Source of the DNA: Yoonia tamlensis
Lineage (GTDB): Bacteria > Pseudomonadota > Alphaproteobacteria > Rhodobacterales > Rhodobacteraceae
Reading direction: 5' to 3'
DNA length: 64,000 bases
Assembly: GCF_900115105.1 (NCBI RefSeq)
Contig: NZ_FOYP01000001.1
Location: forward strand, 1,700,097-1,764,096
Part shown: positions 42,173 to 51,519 of the stretch, piece by piece
Position numbering within the stretch: position 1 is the stretch's first letter
Layout: each line of letters opens with the position of its first letter
Translations under genes and position numbers: made by a program
Notes under the pieces: model-generated
The model's database searches: none
Told to the model about the DNA's origin: nothing
Seen by the model: only the letters and a program-made list of their open reading frames with translations

Positions 42173-43614
42173 GACTTGCCTCTGGCCGCAGCTTCAAGCA
42201 CCATTTGTGCGCATTTCGCGCGATCAGGTTCGCCCGTTGGGCAGCGTGGAACAAAATTAATCGGTCGTATATGCTTGGGTACGGTCAGTTCACCCAGTTT
42301 TTCTTCAATAGCAAACTTTGCAGATGCGATGGACTGCATTTGCGTCACGCTGTCATCAAAGACTGCAAAGGCCAGCAATTCGTTCAACGCGCCTTCTTTG
42401 GGGTTCTTAAAGCAGATCGCGTCGCTGATACCGGCTGTCTGTCGCATCAAATGATCCACCGCCAGCGCATTCACTTTCACGCCGCCCAGATTGATGACGT
42501 GGTCGGCGCGTCCTTCAAATACCAATTGGCCGTCTTCCCCCCAATGCGCAAGATCGCCGGGGTAGAACCATCCGTCACGAAAGCACTGCGCCGTTGCAGC
42601 CGGATTATCAATGTAACCCTCTGCGAGGTAGGGGTTTTTGATCCGTACAAACCCGCTTTGGAAGGCTTTGCATTTCTGGCCGTCGCTATTGACGATTTCC
42701 ACTTGTGAATCGCGGGCTTGGCCGGTGGTCACAAGGTTGCCAACGATATCCAACTGCTTGATATTGTTAAAGCTATGGTTCGTTTCACTGGCGCCATATG
42801 CATCGACCACCCGTTCAAACGACTGAAGAAGGCGCGTTATCAGTGCGTCATCTGTATGTGCCCCGCCGATGTGCAAAAGATCTATCTTTTGGGATAGGGA
42901 CACGTCCTTTAGGCGCGCCTGCACTTGAATGGGGCTACCCATCACAAATGTGACGCCGGATTGCAGCCAGAACGCAGGGGATTTGCTGATAACGATCGTG
43001 GCGCCGTTCAACAGTGCGGCAAACGCACGTGACAAGAATGGACGTGCGGTCGGCCCAAAAAGCGAAACAAATCGGGTCTGGCCCGCGATAAATTCATCGC
43101 TTGCAGCATGCGAGCGTGCGCGCACGCAATTCTGACTAAGTCCAATAAACTTGGGCAAGCCAGTACTGCCAGAGGTATGCACAATCAGCCAAGGGCAGTC
43201 TGCGTCGATCTGCGCAACGGCAACCGGTTCAATATCTACGCTGCCGTCATTGCCGACCGTCCAGGATTGATCGATGCATTCGCTATCGCCGGAATCTTCG
43301 CGCACGATTTCGTCGGTATGAAAGAAATGCGTTGGCTTGTATGCTTTCAGCATAGCGACTTCTTTGCGCGAGGTTGCAAATTTCGCGCCCAACGATGCAG
43401 TCGCAATTGCTGTCGCTATGACAACCAACGCATCGGCGCTATCGAGAACCACAAAACTTTGGTGGGTGATACCGCGCGCCATCAAACGCGCACGAACGGT
43501 TGCGACGATCCGAACGAGATCAAGGTAAGAGACCGTCAAGTCTTCAAAAACCAATGCGTCGCTTGCTGGCGCTGCCTGAGCCACCTTGAAAAGCGCGGTG
43601 CCGATATTGCCCAT
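42169..43614 (-). CDS. AMP-dependent ligase-like paralogue 1 (A10 lysine replaced by Glu)
   Basis: A 481-residue class-I adenylate-forming family protein. P-loop A3 HTSGSTGLPKF is at 146-156, A5 YGASETN at 273-279, A7 Asp in DGWFYPGD at 347-354, and hinge/A8 GRADHVINLGGVKV at 368-381. The C-terminal motif that normally reads P-x-x-x-x-G-K-x-x-R is PRCPTGEPDR, so the catalytic Lys is Glu462. The ribosome site AGGAAA precedes the ATG. It is fourth of four tandem paralogues and overlaps the DUF98 gene by 4 bp. It could be a thioester-only enzyme, a ligand sensor or an acyl-transfer partner; the substrate is unknown. Confidence 0.88.
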   Translation of the reverse strand: MGNIGTALFKVAQAAPASDALVFEDLTVSYLDLVRIVATVRARLMARGITHQSFVVLDSADALVVIATAIATASLGAKFATSRKEVAMLKAYKPTHFFHTDEIVREDSGDSECIDQSWTVGNDGSVDIEPVAVAQIDADCPWLIVHTSGSTGLPKFIGLSQNCVRARSHAASDEFIAGQTRFVSLFGPTARPFLSRAFAALLNGATIVISKSPAFWLQSGVTFVMGSPIQVQARLKDVSLSQKIDLLHIGGAHTDDALITRLLQSFERVVDAYGASETNHSFNNIKQLDIVGNLVTTGQARDSQVEIVNSDGQKCKAFQSGFVRIKNPYLAEGYIDNPAATAQCFRDGWFYPGDLAHWGEDGQLVFEGRADHVINLGGVKVNALAVDHLMRQTAGISDAICFKNPKEGALNELLAFAVFDDSVTQMQSIASAKFAIEEKLGELTVPKHIRPINFVPRCPTGEPDRAKCAQMVLEAAARGKS

Positions 43615-43670
43615 TTTTTGATTTCCTTGATGACCGCAGTCAAATACCTAAGTTACCATAACTTATGCGT

Positions 43671-45128
43671 TTAGCGCGCGCGGCGCAATAATTCTTGGGC
43701 CATTTGCTGGCATTGGTGGCGGCGCACTGCCCCGTCTTCTGTGCGCGGGATATGGGGAACCACAAAGATTTGGGATGGAGAGTAGAGCGGGCCGACATTT
43801 GCAACGCAGACCTCATGCGCGCCTCTTACGGTTTGCGCGGCGTTAGCGCCTTCGGCAATTTCAACGAAAGCAAACAGGGTCGGTTCATCGTTCTCGGTTG
43901 TGCCCGCAAAACATGCCGCCGCAAGTACATTTTCTGACAGGGCCAATGCGTCATCTACGCGTTTGGGATCAAATTTCAGGCCGTTCAGATTGATTAGCTC
44001 ATCTATGCGTCCGGCGATGACCAATACGCCTTCGCTTGTGAGATGCCCTATGTCGCCGGGGTAAAACCAACCGTCGCGAAAATGCTTTGCTGTAAGTTCT
44101 GGCGCGCCAATGTAGCCGTCAATCAGGTAAGAATTACGAACGCGCACCTCGCCGGATTCACCGGCAGCACACACCGCGCCCGCTTGCGACACGATCTGTA
44201 GGTCACAATGGGCAGGCAACGCGGACTTTGTTATTTTACCGTCAGAGACAGCGACAATCCGTTGTGCGTAGGACTTGCTTGTTTCACCGGCACCGTAGAC
44301 TTCGGTGACTGTTTCAAAACTGCGCAGCAGAAGTTCTGCGATATCGGCAGATATTTTCGCGCCCGCCGTTTCATATTCAGGCAACATGACGTCGCTTTTT
44401 TGATCTTCCAAAAAAACCTTTGCATGCTGGGGTGACCCCGTCACTAGTGTCGTTCCTGCTTTTTGTGCAGATACAGGATCAACGGTATCAACAATTGCAC
44501 AGCCATACATGAGTGCGGCCATTGCACGTGCAAAAAACGGGCGGCTTTGGCAACCATACAATGAACAAAGCCGGACCTCGGGTCCGGCAAACTGGTCATG
44601 CGTTGCGACAGCGCGCCGGCGCACGAGATCCGCAGAAAGCCCCATATATTTGGGCGCACCCGTTGTCCCCGAAGAATGCAAGAGCAGCCAATGATCTGAC
44701 GGTTTTGCAAAACCAACACATTGCTGCATTGAACGAGAGACTGGGGTGATCGCGGGTGACCATGTGTCGTCGATGACGTGAAACGGATGGTCGGGGAACG
44801 CGTTTGTTTCAGCAGAGCGCAAGAAATGCGTTGGTGTAATCGCAGAATGGTCAAACCAAAATCGCGATGCTGCGGCGTAGCGTGCGCCAAGCAACGCGGC
44901 CGCAATCGCTGAAGCCAAAGAAACAATCATGTCAGAGCTGTGCACCGCAACAACGGATGATCGATCAACGCCCAACGCTTTCATCTGAAAGACAAATGTA
45001 TCAATTATCCGGCCAAATTTATTGTAGCTGAGCGTGACGTCGGGCGCGATGATCGCGGGATAATCTGCAAATCGTTCGGTCGCTTCAAGAATTGCAAATG
45101 CAATGTTGTTATCGGAATTCTGGCGCAT
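43671..45128 (-). CDS. AMP-dependent ligase-like paralogue 2 (A10 lysine replaced by Ala)
   Basis: A 485-residue adenylate-forming family protein, clearly related to its neighbours. A3 HSSGTTGAPKYMGLS is near 151, A5 YGAGETSKSY is mid-protein, then DGWFYPGDIGH and GRIDELINLNGLKFD. The last motif is IPRTEDGAVRR, with Ala467 where Lys is expected. The shared paralogue block SRPFFARAMAALMYGCAIV is present. The ATG at 45128 shares a base with the ligase-3 stop (TGATG), so it is translationally coupled; a longer frame upstream overlaps ligase 3 and is rejected. A 56-bp gap separates it from ligase 1. Confidence 0.88.
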   Translation of the reverse strand: MRQNSDNNIAFAILEATERFADYPAIIAPDVTLSYNKFGRIIDTFVFQMKALGVDRSSVVAVHSSDMIVSLASAIAAALLGARYAAASRFWFDHSAITPTHFLRSAETNAFPDHPFHVIDDTWSPAITPVSRSMQQCVGFAKPSDHWLLLHSSGTTGAPKYMGLSADLVRRRAVATHDQFAGPEVRLCSLYGCQSRPFFARAMAALMYGCAIVDTVDPVSAQKAGTTLVTGSPQHAKVFLEDQKSDVMLPEYETAGAKISADIAELLLRSFETVTEVYGAGETSKSYAQRIVAVSDGKITKSALPAHCDLQIVSQAGAVCAAGESGEVRVRNSYLIDGYIGAPELTAKHFRDGWFYPGDIGHLTSEGVLVIAGRIDELINLNGLKFDPKRVDDALALSENVLAAACFAGTTENDEPTLFAFVEIAEGANAAQTVRGAHEVCVANVGPLYSPSQIFVVPHIPRTEDGAVRRHQCQQMAQELLRRAR

Positions 45129-46603
45129 CAGATTGCGCCCAATTCCATTGCGCGCGCAAGCAACAGTTTGGCGCAGGCGGGTCTGTCGACCTCGTGTTTT
45201 TCGGTGAGCGGCAGAGTGTTGACCGGCCAAAAATTCGCGGGTGTCGCCTGGGCGCCCAGTTTTTGCAGACACATGTGTCTTGCCTGCTCGATGCAATATT
45301 CTTTCTGCACAGCCGGCCCCAAGACAATAAACGCGATCAGCTCGTCGGCTGCACCCGGCTTGGGGTTCTTGAACGTTGCCGCACGCGAGATGCCGTCAAC
45401 AGATTCAATAACCATATCGACAAGCAGGGCGTTCACCTTGATGCCAGCAAGGTTGATAACATTGTCAATCCGGCCAAGCAGTTCCAACCGGTCATCTTTT
45501 GTCCAAACCGCAGTGTCGCCACTATAAAACCAGCCGTCACGAAAGCTGCTGTCAGGGGCGTTGTTACCCAAATACGACTGAATGCTAAAGCCGTTGCGCA
45601 CACGCACACGTCCGACGGTTCCAGCGGAAACAGGTTGGTCGGCATCGTCTACCACCTGTATTTCGCCTTCGCAGTGTCCTCTTTCGCATTTGATTTCGAG
45701 AGCTTCATCAAGCGCGTAAATATCGCCATAAGATTTTGATGTCTCGCCAGCGCCGTAGGCATTTTCCACCTGCACAAAGCTCTTGAGCAGCTCCGCGATT
45801 TGGGATGCGCGCAGCTCGGTCCCCGAAACTTCTAGATTTGCAAATCTTGGCGAAAGTATACGGTCGCCAATATGGCCATGGATCTGGTTAAGCGCACCCG
45901 TTACAAGCGTGACACCCGCGCGATACCAAAAATCTGTATTGGTACTGTCAACGATCGTACAACCATTCAGCAAGGCAGCCATGGCGCGCGCATAGAACGG
46001 CCTGCTTCCGGCGTTTTGCAAGATCGCAACACGTGTTTGTTTTCGTTCAAATTCGCGCGACATCGCGAGCGAACGTCGCAGTACCATTTGGTCTGAAAGC
46101 ACAAAATACTTTGGCGTACCTGTCGACCCCGAGGTGTGCAAATAAATCAAAGGATCGGTCGCATGATCTTGGCGGGGTAGACCTGCAATGATCTCGGAAA
46201 CCGGTGCAAGGCGTGTAGGCTGCCAAGAGGCATCAATAGTTTGGAATACGACCTGCCTGCTGCCCTGCACTTCTGGCGTTTTTAGAAAAAAGTCGGGACG
46301 TACCGCCTTGGTGCTTGCCAGTACCTTGTTTGCTGTGACAAGTCGGGCACCCGTAAACGCCAGCGCCAAAAGGACCACAACAGCATTCGGTGCATCGCGC
46401 GTATTCAGCGCGACAATAGATCCACGTTTAACGCCTAGTTCTGCAAGGCGCGCGCCATAGGACACACAAAGATTAGCAAGCTGCGCATAGGATATTGTTC
46501 CACGTTCATGAATGAATGCCGGAAAATCCGGCTGTTCGGCGCAAATCTCCAGAAAACGGCGACCGACACTATTTACGTAATTGTCATTGATTTCGTGCGT
46601 CAC
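45128..46603 (-). CDS. AMP-dependent ligase-like paralogue 3 (A10 lysine replaced by Glu)
   Basis: A 491-residue paralogue. A3 HTSGSTGTPKYFVLS is near 160; A5 YGAGETSKSY is identical to paralogue 2; then WFYSGDTAVW (A7) and GRIDNVINLAGIKVN (A8). The A10 region reads LPLTEKHEVDR, with Glu471 at the Lys position and His for the preceding Gly. The start is GTG with GAGGAAAG just upstream. It follows paralogue 4 after 42 bp and is coupled to paralogue 2. The paralogue block SRPFYARAMAALLNGCTIVDS shows recent common origin with paralogue 2. Confidence 0.88.
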   Translation of the reverse strand: MTHEINDNYVNSVGRRFLEICAEQPDFPAFIHERGTISYAQLANLCVSYGARLAELGVKRGSIVALNTRDAPNAVVVLLALAFTGARLVTANKVLASTKAVRPDFFLKTPEVQGSRQVVFQTIDASWQPTRLAPVSEIIAGLPRQDHATDPLIYLHTSGSTGTPKYFVLSDQMVLRRSLAMSREFERKQTRVAILQNAGSRPFYARAMAALLNGCTIVDSTNTDFWYRAGVTLVTGALNQIHGHIGDRILSPRFANLEVSGTELRASQIAELLKSFVQVENAYGAGETSKSYGDIYALDEALEIKCERGHCEGEIQVVDDADQPVSAGTVGRVRVRNGFSIQSYLGNNAPDSSFRDGWFYSGDTAVWTKDDRLELLGRIDNVINLAGIKVNALLVDMVIESVDGISRAATFKNPKPGAADELIAFIVLGPAVQKEYCIEQARHMCLQKLGAQATPANFWPVNTLPLTEKHEVDRPACAKLLLARAMELGAI

Positions 46604-46645
46604 GGCTTTCCTCGGGAAATTGGATCAATACTGATACTGCGGGCG

Positions 46646-48082
46646 CTATCCCGTATGCATCTTTTCATACTTCTGGACGCACAGCCAGCGCTGGGCGCCG
46701 CCATCATGCGCGCGCGGGATTGCGTCCATCACGACGACGCGCTTGGGGCGTTCAGCTGGCTTCAGGTGCTTTTCGAATGTCGCGCTTAGCTGGTCACTCA
46801 GCGTTGCCAGCGCCTGTCCTTCCGCTGGCACGATCGCGCACATCAGCAGGTTCGGCTCGTGTTCGAAAGGGCTGCGAAAACACAGCCCGTCAGCCACACC
46901 GTCCACACTTTGAATAAGCCCATCAATCATTACCGCATTCACTTTCACACCGCCAAGATTGATCACGTCATCCGTTCTGCTGACGGTTACCAATGCGTTT
47001 TCGGGCGACCAATAGGCAATATCGCCCGGATAGAACCAACCATCGCGAAAGCTCGCCCTTTGTGCTGTCGGGTTATTAAGATAGCCGGTCGCCAGATACG
47101 GATTTTTAACACGTACAATTCCTTCAACCCCTTGCGGACAAGGGCCCCCGTCGGCGTCGACAATTTGCACTTGGCTATCAAGCGGCTGCCCTATGGTCGT
47201 TACCGTGCCATCGGCATTCCGCCGCTTGATGTTCTTATAGCTGCGGTTGGATTCCGAAGAGGCATACAGGTCGATAACAGTCTCGAAGCTGTCGAACAGG
47301 CGCGCCGCAAGCGCATCGGGGAGCCGCGCACCAGCAAGATGGATTTCGCGGATTTTCGGGCGAATTTGGACATCTGCCAAAATCTGTCCGGCGTGACTTG
47401 GTGAGCACATCACAAGGTTAACGCCTGCGCGGGGCCAATGCCGGGGATCTATGCCATAGACCAACGTGCATCCGTTCACAAACGTAGCAATTGCGCGTGT
47501 AACAAACGGGAAAGCCACGCAATCGAACAAGCAGCAGCAAACCGTTTCGCGTTCACGGTAATCATCTGCGACGATGATCGAGCGTCGGTAAATCGTGGAT
47601 TGGCCCATACCGATCAGCTTTGGTCGGCCGGTGGTCCCCGAGGTGGCAACATAAAGCCACGGCACATCAAGCGAGATTTCCGCGTCCGGTACGAACGGCG
47701 CATCGATCGGTAAATCCGAAGTATCCCAACTGCGATCAATTGTGACAAACCCCGGCCCGGGTGGGGTACCAAGTGCGCAAAACCGGTGCGTCGGAATTAC
47801 CAAATCTGAAAGCGTATTATAGCTGCGGTAAGAAATCCAACGCGCACCCAGCAAGGCCGTCGCCAGCACCGTGGCCATCGCGACGGTTACATCCGTGGTT
47901 TCAACCAGAACAGTGGACCCGTTCTTTACACCGCGTATCTGCATGTTTCGGGCATAGGATTTGGCGAGCCGGGCAAGCTGCGTGTAATTGAGCATGTAGT
48001 CTGCGGTAACAATCGCCAAGAGATCCGGATTGCGCGCAGCCGCTTCTAGGAAGGCAACGCCGATGTTCTTGTCATTACCCAC
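46646..48082 (-). CDS. AMP-dependent ligase-like paralogue 4 (A10 lysine replaced by Gly)
   Basis: A 478-residue paralogue, the first gene of the operon and the most diverged. A3 ATSGTTGRPKLIGMG, A5 YASSESNRSY, A7 WFYPGDIAYW and A8 SRTDDVINLGGVKVN are present. The A10 region is IPRAHDGGAQR, with Gly462 for Lys. The GTG at 48082 (protein start GNDKNIGVAF) aligns with the start of paralogue 1; a TTG at 48094 is the alternative. Neither has a strong ribosome site. The promoter must lie in the 115 bp shared with the divergent sulfotransferase gene. Confidence 0.86.
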   Translation of the reverse strand: MGNDKNIGVAFLEAAARNPDLLAIVTADYMLNYTQLARLAKSYARNMQIRGVKNGSTVLVETTDVTVAMATVLATALLGARWISYRSYNTLSDLVIPTHRFCALGTPPGPGFVTIDRSWDTSDLPIDAPFVPDAEISLDVPWLYVATSGTTGRPKLIGMGQSTIYRRSIIVADDYRERETVCCCLFDCVAFPFVTRAIATFVNGCTLVYGIDPRHWPRAGVNLVMCSPSHAGQILADVQIRPKIREIHLAGARLPDALAARLFDSFETVIDLYASSESNRSYKNIKRRNADGTVTTIGQPLDSQVQIVDADGGPCPQGVEGIVRVKNPYLATGYLNNPTAQRASFRDGWFYPGDIAYWSPENALVTVSRTDDVINLGGVKVNAVMIDGLIQSVDGVADGLCFRSPFEHEPNLLMCAIVPAEGQALATLSDQLSATFEKHLKPAERPKRVVVMDAIPRAHDGGAQRWLCVQKYEKMHTG

Positions 48083-48197
48083 GCCCGTACCCAATTTCTT
48101 AGTGCCACATTAATACACCAAAATTAACGCTAGCGGCCAACATTGTCCACGCGCTATGACCCTATCCAAGGCACGTACTTACAATTGGGGATACGCA

Positions 48198-48833
48198 TTG
48201 GGACTTGAAATCATCGGTGCAGGATTTGGGCGCACAGGCACGGATTCTTTGAAGAAAGCATTGGACATTCTGGGGTTTGGCCCCTGCCACCATATGTACG
48301 AAATTCGCGAAAATCTTGATCTGTTGCCTGCCTGGGTAGACGTATCCCAAGGTGGTGCGCCCGATTGGGACACAATGTTTGACGGGTTCAGGTCGCAGGT
48401 TGATTGGCCCGGTGCTGCCTATTGGGAAGACCTTGCTGCGCACTACCCCCAAGCTAAGGTCATACTGACGACGCGTGACTTTGATAAATGGTATGCGAGC
48501 ATGCAGGCGACAATTATCCCGTTCATCGCGGCGCGCGGGCAATTTGAAGAACCGCATCAAAATGCCATCGGCAATATGGTGCAGCGGGCTGTGGTCGACC
48601 GCATCTTTGACGGGGCGTGGGACGACAAGGATCACGCAAAGAAATGCTTTGAGGCCCATATCGCACGTGTGAAAGCGCGCCTTTCACCTGAACGCCTGCT
48701 TGTCTTTGATGTTTCAACCGGATGGCGCGATCTATGTCAGTTTCTAGACGTGCCAGCGCCAAACGAACCATTTCCCAAGGGAAACAGCGCGGCAGACTTT
48801 CAGAAAAAGCGTCAACCAACAAATCCCGAATAG
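48198..48833 (+). CDS. Sulfotransferase-family protein
   Basis: About 211 residues with the PAPS 5'-phosphosulfate loop GAGFGRTGTDSLKKALD at the N-terminus and VILTTRDFDKWYASM (the 3'-phosphate-binding region), matching the Sulfotransfer_4-like group. It transfers sulfate from PAPS to a hydroxyl or amine of an unknown acceptor. The TTG at 48198 has GGGGAT 7 nt upstream; the ATG at 48156 (14 codons earlier) is the alternative. It is divergent from the ligase operon and convergent with the GNAT-like gene, so it may belong to either the small-molecule or the polysaccharide locus. Confidence 0.85.
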   Translation: MGLEIIGAGFGRTGTDSLKKALDILGFGPCHHMYEIRENLDLLPAWVDVSQGGAPDWDTMFDGFRSQVDWPGAAYWEDLAAHYPQAKVILTTRDFDKWYASMQATIIPFIAARGQFEEPHQNAIGNMVQRAVVDRIFDGAWDDKDHAKKCFEAHIARVKARLSPERLLVFDVSTGWRDLCQFLDVPAPNEPFPKGNSAADFQKKRQPTNPE

Positions 48834-48938
48834 CCGGCAAGCGGCAGGAAAGGTTAGCAACAAACAGCACAAGCATACCACAAGATCCGCGCAGCTATTG
48901 CGGTTGCACCTGTCCAAAGCGTTCACAGAATTACCTGT

Positions 48939-50066
48939 TTAGCTTATCTTTTTCTCGTAAATGCGGTGTGTCATCCGGATGTCAGCGCCGCACATCGCCG
49001 CTGTGCGCTTCATCATTTCATTGTCTTCAAGGACTTGGCTCAGTTCGACATATTTTACCCCAGAGCGCGTGCCGATAGCGTGCTGGTTGGCATGAAATAT
49101 TACATCTACGCCGCGATTACGCCAATCTTCGACAACCCCCATCGCGATGACACGCATGGTTTTTACGGCGTTCTTGCGACTGTACCATAGTATCCTTGCA
49201 AGGCCTGTCGGCAGCAACCGGCCGCTCGGCATTTTTGCAAAAACCTCGTTCATGTTCGGAATCGCGATTGAAAAACCGACCATGCGCCCTTCCGCATCTT
49301 CGGCGATTTGCACATATCTGAGATCCGCAACTTCAAGAAGGCTTTCGACGATATAGGCAAATTCTGCTTCGTTGGCGGGGCGCCAAGGCCAGTTTTCTTT
49401 CCACGCGCCGTTATAGACTTCTTGCAAACGATGCACATCCGCCCTGACCGATGCCTTGGTGGGTGACCGCACGGTCAGTCCAAACCGCGCCTGAATCTTT
49501 GCACCAAGCGTAATCACGCGTGCGGGCATGTTCTCCATCGGTAGACCGTAGCAGAACAGATCGACGCATTTACGATATCCTGCTGCCTCGACAAGGGCCG
49601 GATAATAGTGCGGATTGCCGGGAACCAATAAGAAATTCTGCTGGTCAAATGCATCAATTTGCAACCCGATTTCGTCATGCACTGAATAGCTGAACGGCCC
49701 GCGCACAACGCTGCGCCCTTTGGTGCGCGCATGGTCGGAAACCCAATCGAACAGGGCTTGCGCTGCTTGCGGATCATCCTCGCAATCGAAAAAACCAAAG
49801 TGAAGCGCATTGTCATTATAGCGCGCGGCATGGCCCAGATCATCAATTGCGGCAATGCGGCCGACAGCGCGACCATCACGCAGCGCGATGACAAAAGCCG
49901 CATTTCCATTGTTAAAGAAAGGATGCTTTTTTGCGTTCAGCGTCTTGCGTGCCTGAATGCGCGGCGCGCGCACCCAATTTGGCCATTTGCGACCAATTTC
50001 ATAAGGCAGGTCGACAAAGCGACGCATATCATGTGGCGATTGACAAAGATGGAGCGTCAGTGACAT
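48939..50066 (-). CDS. GNAT-fold acyltransferase-like protein
   Basis: A 375-residue protein of the large GNAT/acyl-CoA N-acyltransferase-like group. The N-terminal half has PFFNNGNAAFVIALRDGRAVGRIAAIDD and FDCEDDPQAAQALFDWV, followed by GPFSYSVHDEIGLQIDAF. The C-terminal half has VADLRYVQIAEDAEGRMVGFSIAIPNMNE and MGVVEDWRNRGVDVIFH, a GNAT-type acyl-CoA-binding region. Donor and acceptor are unknown. It stands alone, between the sulfotransferase and the glycosyltransferase operon, with its own upstream region of 97 bp. Confidence 0.8.
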   Translation of the reverse strand: MSLTLHLCQSPHDMRRFVDLPYEIGRKWPNWVRAPRIQARKTLNAKKHPFFNNGNAAFVIALRDGRAVGRIAAIDDLGHAARYNDNALHFGFFDCEDDPQAAQALFDWVSDHARTKGRSVVRGPFSYSVHDEIGLQIDAFDQQNFLLVPGNPHYYPALVEAAGYRKCVDLFCYGLPMENMPARVITLGAKIQARFGLTVRSPTKASVRADVHRLQEVYNGAWKENWPWRPANEAEFAYIVESLLEVADLRYVQIAEDAEGRMVGFSIAIPNMNEVFAKMPSGRLLPTGLARILWYSRKNAVKTMRVIAMGVVEDWRNRGVDVIFHANQHAIGTRSGVKYVELSQVLEDNEMMKRTAAMCGADIRMTHRIYEKKIS

Positions 50067-50163
50067 CGGTTCGTTCCTAAAAAACCATCGCAGTCGACAG
50101 CATAATTAACTTTTCATCCCCGATGTATCTGTAATGATAGCAAAGGGGTAGTACCCGCAGACC

Positions 50164-51513
50164 ATGTCCCATCCGGAGGCCACGACCATTTCACCTACCC
50201 CCCAAAACAAGCCGCGGCTGGCCATCGTCAGCACATTCAATGACCAATGCGGCATTGCCGGATATACACGCGCATTGCTGACCCAGTTGCACAACGCTTT
50301 TGAAATCGAGGTCTTTGATCTTGACCAGTCGCTGATGCGCGCGACCCAAGGCAATCTTTTGACCGCGGCGGATGCCCAGATTAAATCGTTTTGCGATGCA
50401 TTCGCTGGATTTGACGCTGTGAATATTCAGCTTGAATATGGTACGCTCGGGTCCATGCCTAGCGATATTTCGCGTCGTTTCAAAGCATTAGTAGATGCAG
50501 CGCCAGCACTATCGGTGACCTTTCACACTATTTTGCCCAATCAGGAATTTCCCAAAGACAAGTTTCGTGAACAGTTTTTTCGCGTCCAGATCTGGAATTG
50601 CTACGCTACAACTTCGCGCTATCTGGCCGCAAAGCGTTTCCGCAAACAGATCTACGATACTTTGCTTCTGGCCCAAACCCGAAAACCCGTAAGCATCATC
50701 GTTCACACCCCCCGCGATGCCAAGGCGATGCGCATCGCCGAAGGCTTCAAGACGGTTTATGATCATCCGCTGGCTTTCTTGACGCCCGAAAAAATAGCCG
50801 CATTAACCGCGCTAGATGGCCCCAACGCTCTTGCCTCCCTGCCCGGCCGACAGCGCGAACGCGTTGTGGTTGGCGTGTTCGGGTTCTTAAGCAGCTACAA
50901 AGGGATCCAGACGGTAATCCGTTCTTTGCGGCATTTGCCCGACAACTTTGAACTCGCCATTTTTGGCGGGTTGCACCCGGGTGAAATCAGGCCGTCAGAA
51001 CATGGCGGCCCCGCCGAAACCCACCCCTATTTGCAGTCACTGCTTGAAGAAGCAAAGATTGATGAAACCATTGCGCAGGCGGTTGCGGGCGACGGAAAAA
51101 CACCTAAACCGGCGACCTCTCTGCAGGAATTCGTCAAATCACCACAGAATTTGCGGGATCGGGTCCATTTCATGGGGGTGCTTGACGATGACCGGCTTGC
51201 CGCTGCGATGGGCGCCGTCGATGTCGTGGTCTTGCCGTATTTTGAAACCGGCCAAGCATCATCCGGCCCGATGAGCATTGCAACGGAAATGGGCGCGCGG
51301 GTGATCGCGTCACGTATCCAGGCGTTCATGCAGTTCGAAAAATACAAACCCGGTCGCGTGACATTCTTTGATGCGGGTAACTATCTTGAACTTGCGCAAC
51401 GCATCGAGTCTGTGGCCCGGACGCCAAAACAGGACTATGCTGATACCTATAACACCGGTTCAAACCGTGAAACCTATATTGCAGCCCATCAGAACCTTGT
51501 ATCCAACGCATAG
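50164..51513 (+). CDS. Glycosyltransferase, GT4-like
   Basis: A 449-residue GT-B-type glycosyltransferase. The N-terminal AIVSTFNDQCGIAGYTRALLTQL is a typical acceptor-side start. The C-terminal Rossmann half has VVVGVFGFLSSYKGIQTVIRSLRHLP, RVHFMGVLDDDRLAAAMGAVDVVVLPYFETGQASSGPMSIATEMG and VIAS, the usual GT4 donor-sugar region with an E-x-x-x-S-x-x-(E) like pattern. It starts the rightward polysaccharide-export operon, 6 bp before the TPR-permease gene. Sugar and linkage unknown. Confidence 0.88.
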   Translation: MSHPEATTISPTPQNKPRLAIVSTFNDQCGIAGYTRALLTQLHNAFEIEVFDLDQSLMRATQGNLLTAADAQIKSFCDAFAGFDAVNIQLEYGTLGSMPSDISRRFKALVDAAPALSVTFHTILPNQEFPKDKFREQFFRVQIWNCYATTSRYLAAKRFRKQIYDTLLLAQTRKPVSIIVHTPRDAKAMRIAEGFKTVYDHPLAFLTPEKIAALTALDGPNALASLPGRQRERVVVGVFGFLSSYKGIQTVIRSLRHLPDNFELAIFGGLHPGEIRPSEHGGPAETHPYLQSLLEEAKIDETIAQAVAGDGKTPKPATSLQEFVKSPQNLRDRVHFMGVLDDDRLAAAMGAVDVVVLPYFETGQASSGPMSIATEMGARVIASRIQAFMQFEKYKPGRVTFFDAGNYLELAQRIESVARTPKQDYADTYNTGSNRETYIAAHQNLVSNA

Positions 51514-51519
51514 GTATCG

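Noticed and set aside
43671..45296. N-terminally longer ligase 2 starting at 45296
   Set aside because: The extra 56 residues are low-complexity and overlap ligase 3; the ATG at 45128 forms a TGATG coupling and aligns with paralogues.
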